NCBI GenBank assembly: GCA_004293385.1
Contig: RDYO01000027.1
Coordinates: 1 to 5,884 of the forward strand
Direction of reading: 5' to 3'
Length of the DNA: 5,884 bases
DNA from: Verrucomicrobiota bacterium
GTDB lineage: Bacteria; Verrucomicrobiota; Verrucomicrobiia; Opitutales; UBA953
Within the stretch, counting starts at the first letter, position 1. Every line of letters begins with the position of its first letter. The notes under the pieces were generated by a model. The model made no database searches and had not been told where the DNA came from. It saw nothing but the letters and a program-made list of their open reading frames with translations. This document shows positions 5,855-5,884 of this stretch, in pieces. Position numbers and translations under genes: made by a program.

Positions 5855-5877
5855 TGGCCCTAACGAGGTTAGGACCA
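5855..5877. promoter_or_regulatory. Imperfect dyad upstream of pyrB
   Basis: CCTAAC (5859-5864) and GTTAGG (5868-5873) are perfect inverted repeats around GAG. The symmetry continues outward after one mismatch to TGG (5855-5857) and CCA (5875-5877), so 9 of 10 arm positions match. It lies 16-38 nt upstream of the preferred pyrB ATG. It could be an operator or a short leader hairpin controlling the pyrimidine operon. It also overlaps the alternative upstream ATG. No PyrR-type or translated-leader attenuator can be recognised in the few bases available. Confidence 0.35.
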
Positions 5878-5884
5878 TGGGGAA

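Noticed and set aside
5840..5878. pyrB start at 5878
   Set aside because: It adds 13 residues without family resemblance, has no Shine-Dalgarno and would run coding sequence through the dyad. It is not excluded, because the class with inactive PyrC partners can carry N-terminal extensions.

Overview
The window is a GC-rich, densely coded bacterial segment. The family content (a DUF5069 protein, and an aspartate carbamoyltransferase paired with a degenerate dihydroorotase) and the base composition suggest a Verrucomicrobia/Opitutae-like chromosome. That placement is inference from protein character, not a computed phylogeny. No tRNA, rRNA, CRISPR array, insertion sequence or transposase gene was seen.

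Left half, plus strand (1-1686): a DUF5069 protein gene (3-449) is followed by a 178-nt non-coding gap. The gap holds a perfect TATAAT, a G/C-rich hairpin with a T-run that looks like an intrinsic terminator, and a strong Shine-Dalgarno with nearby complementary segments. Two small membrane-protein genes follow, 12 nt apart. The first (628-1221) has a holin-like membrane domain fused to a long Lys/Ala/Pro-rich, histone H1-like tail. The second (1234-1686) has two terminal membrane helices flanking a helical, probably extracytoplasmic segment of about 90 residues. Their function is unknown, and they are the least explained part of the window.

Right half, minus strand (5839 down to 1700): a tight four-gene run reads pyrB, a pyrC-like pseudo-dihydroorotase, a CPBP-family intramembrane protease, then thiL. 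The spacings are a 4-nt overlap, 6 nt and 4 nt, so this is very probably one transcript with coupled translation. PyrB makes carbamoyl-aspartate in de novo pyrimidine synthesis. The dihydroorotase partner lacks the HxH zinc ligands and substrate-binding residues, so it is probably a structural subunit of the carbamoyltransferase complex, as in Pseudomonas-type enzymes. ThiL makes thiamine diphosphate, and the CPBP protein is a membrane protease of unknown substrate.

The two halves converge at 1684-1702, where a perfect 7-bp hairpin contains the stop codons of both converging genes. An imperfect 23-nt dyad lies just upstream of the preferred pyrB start. It could be an operator or leader hairpin.
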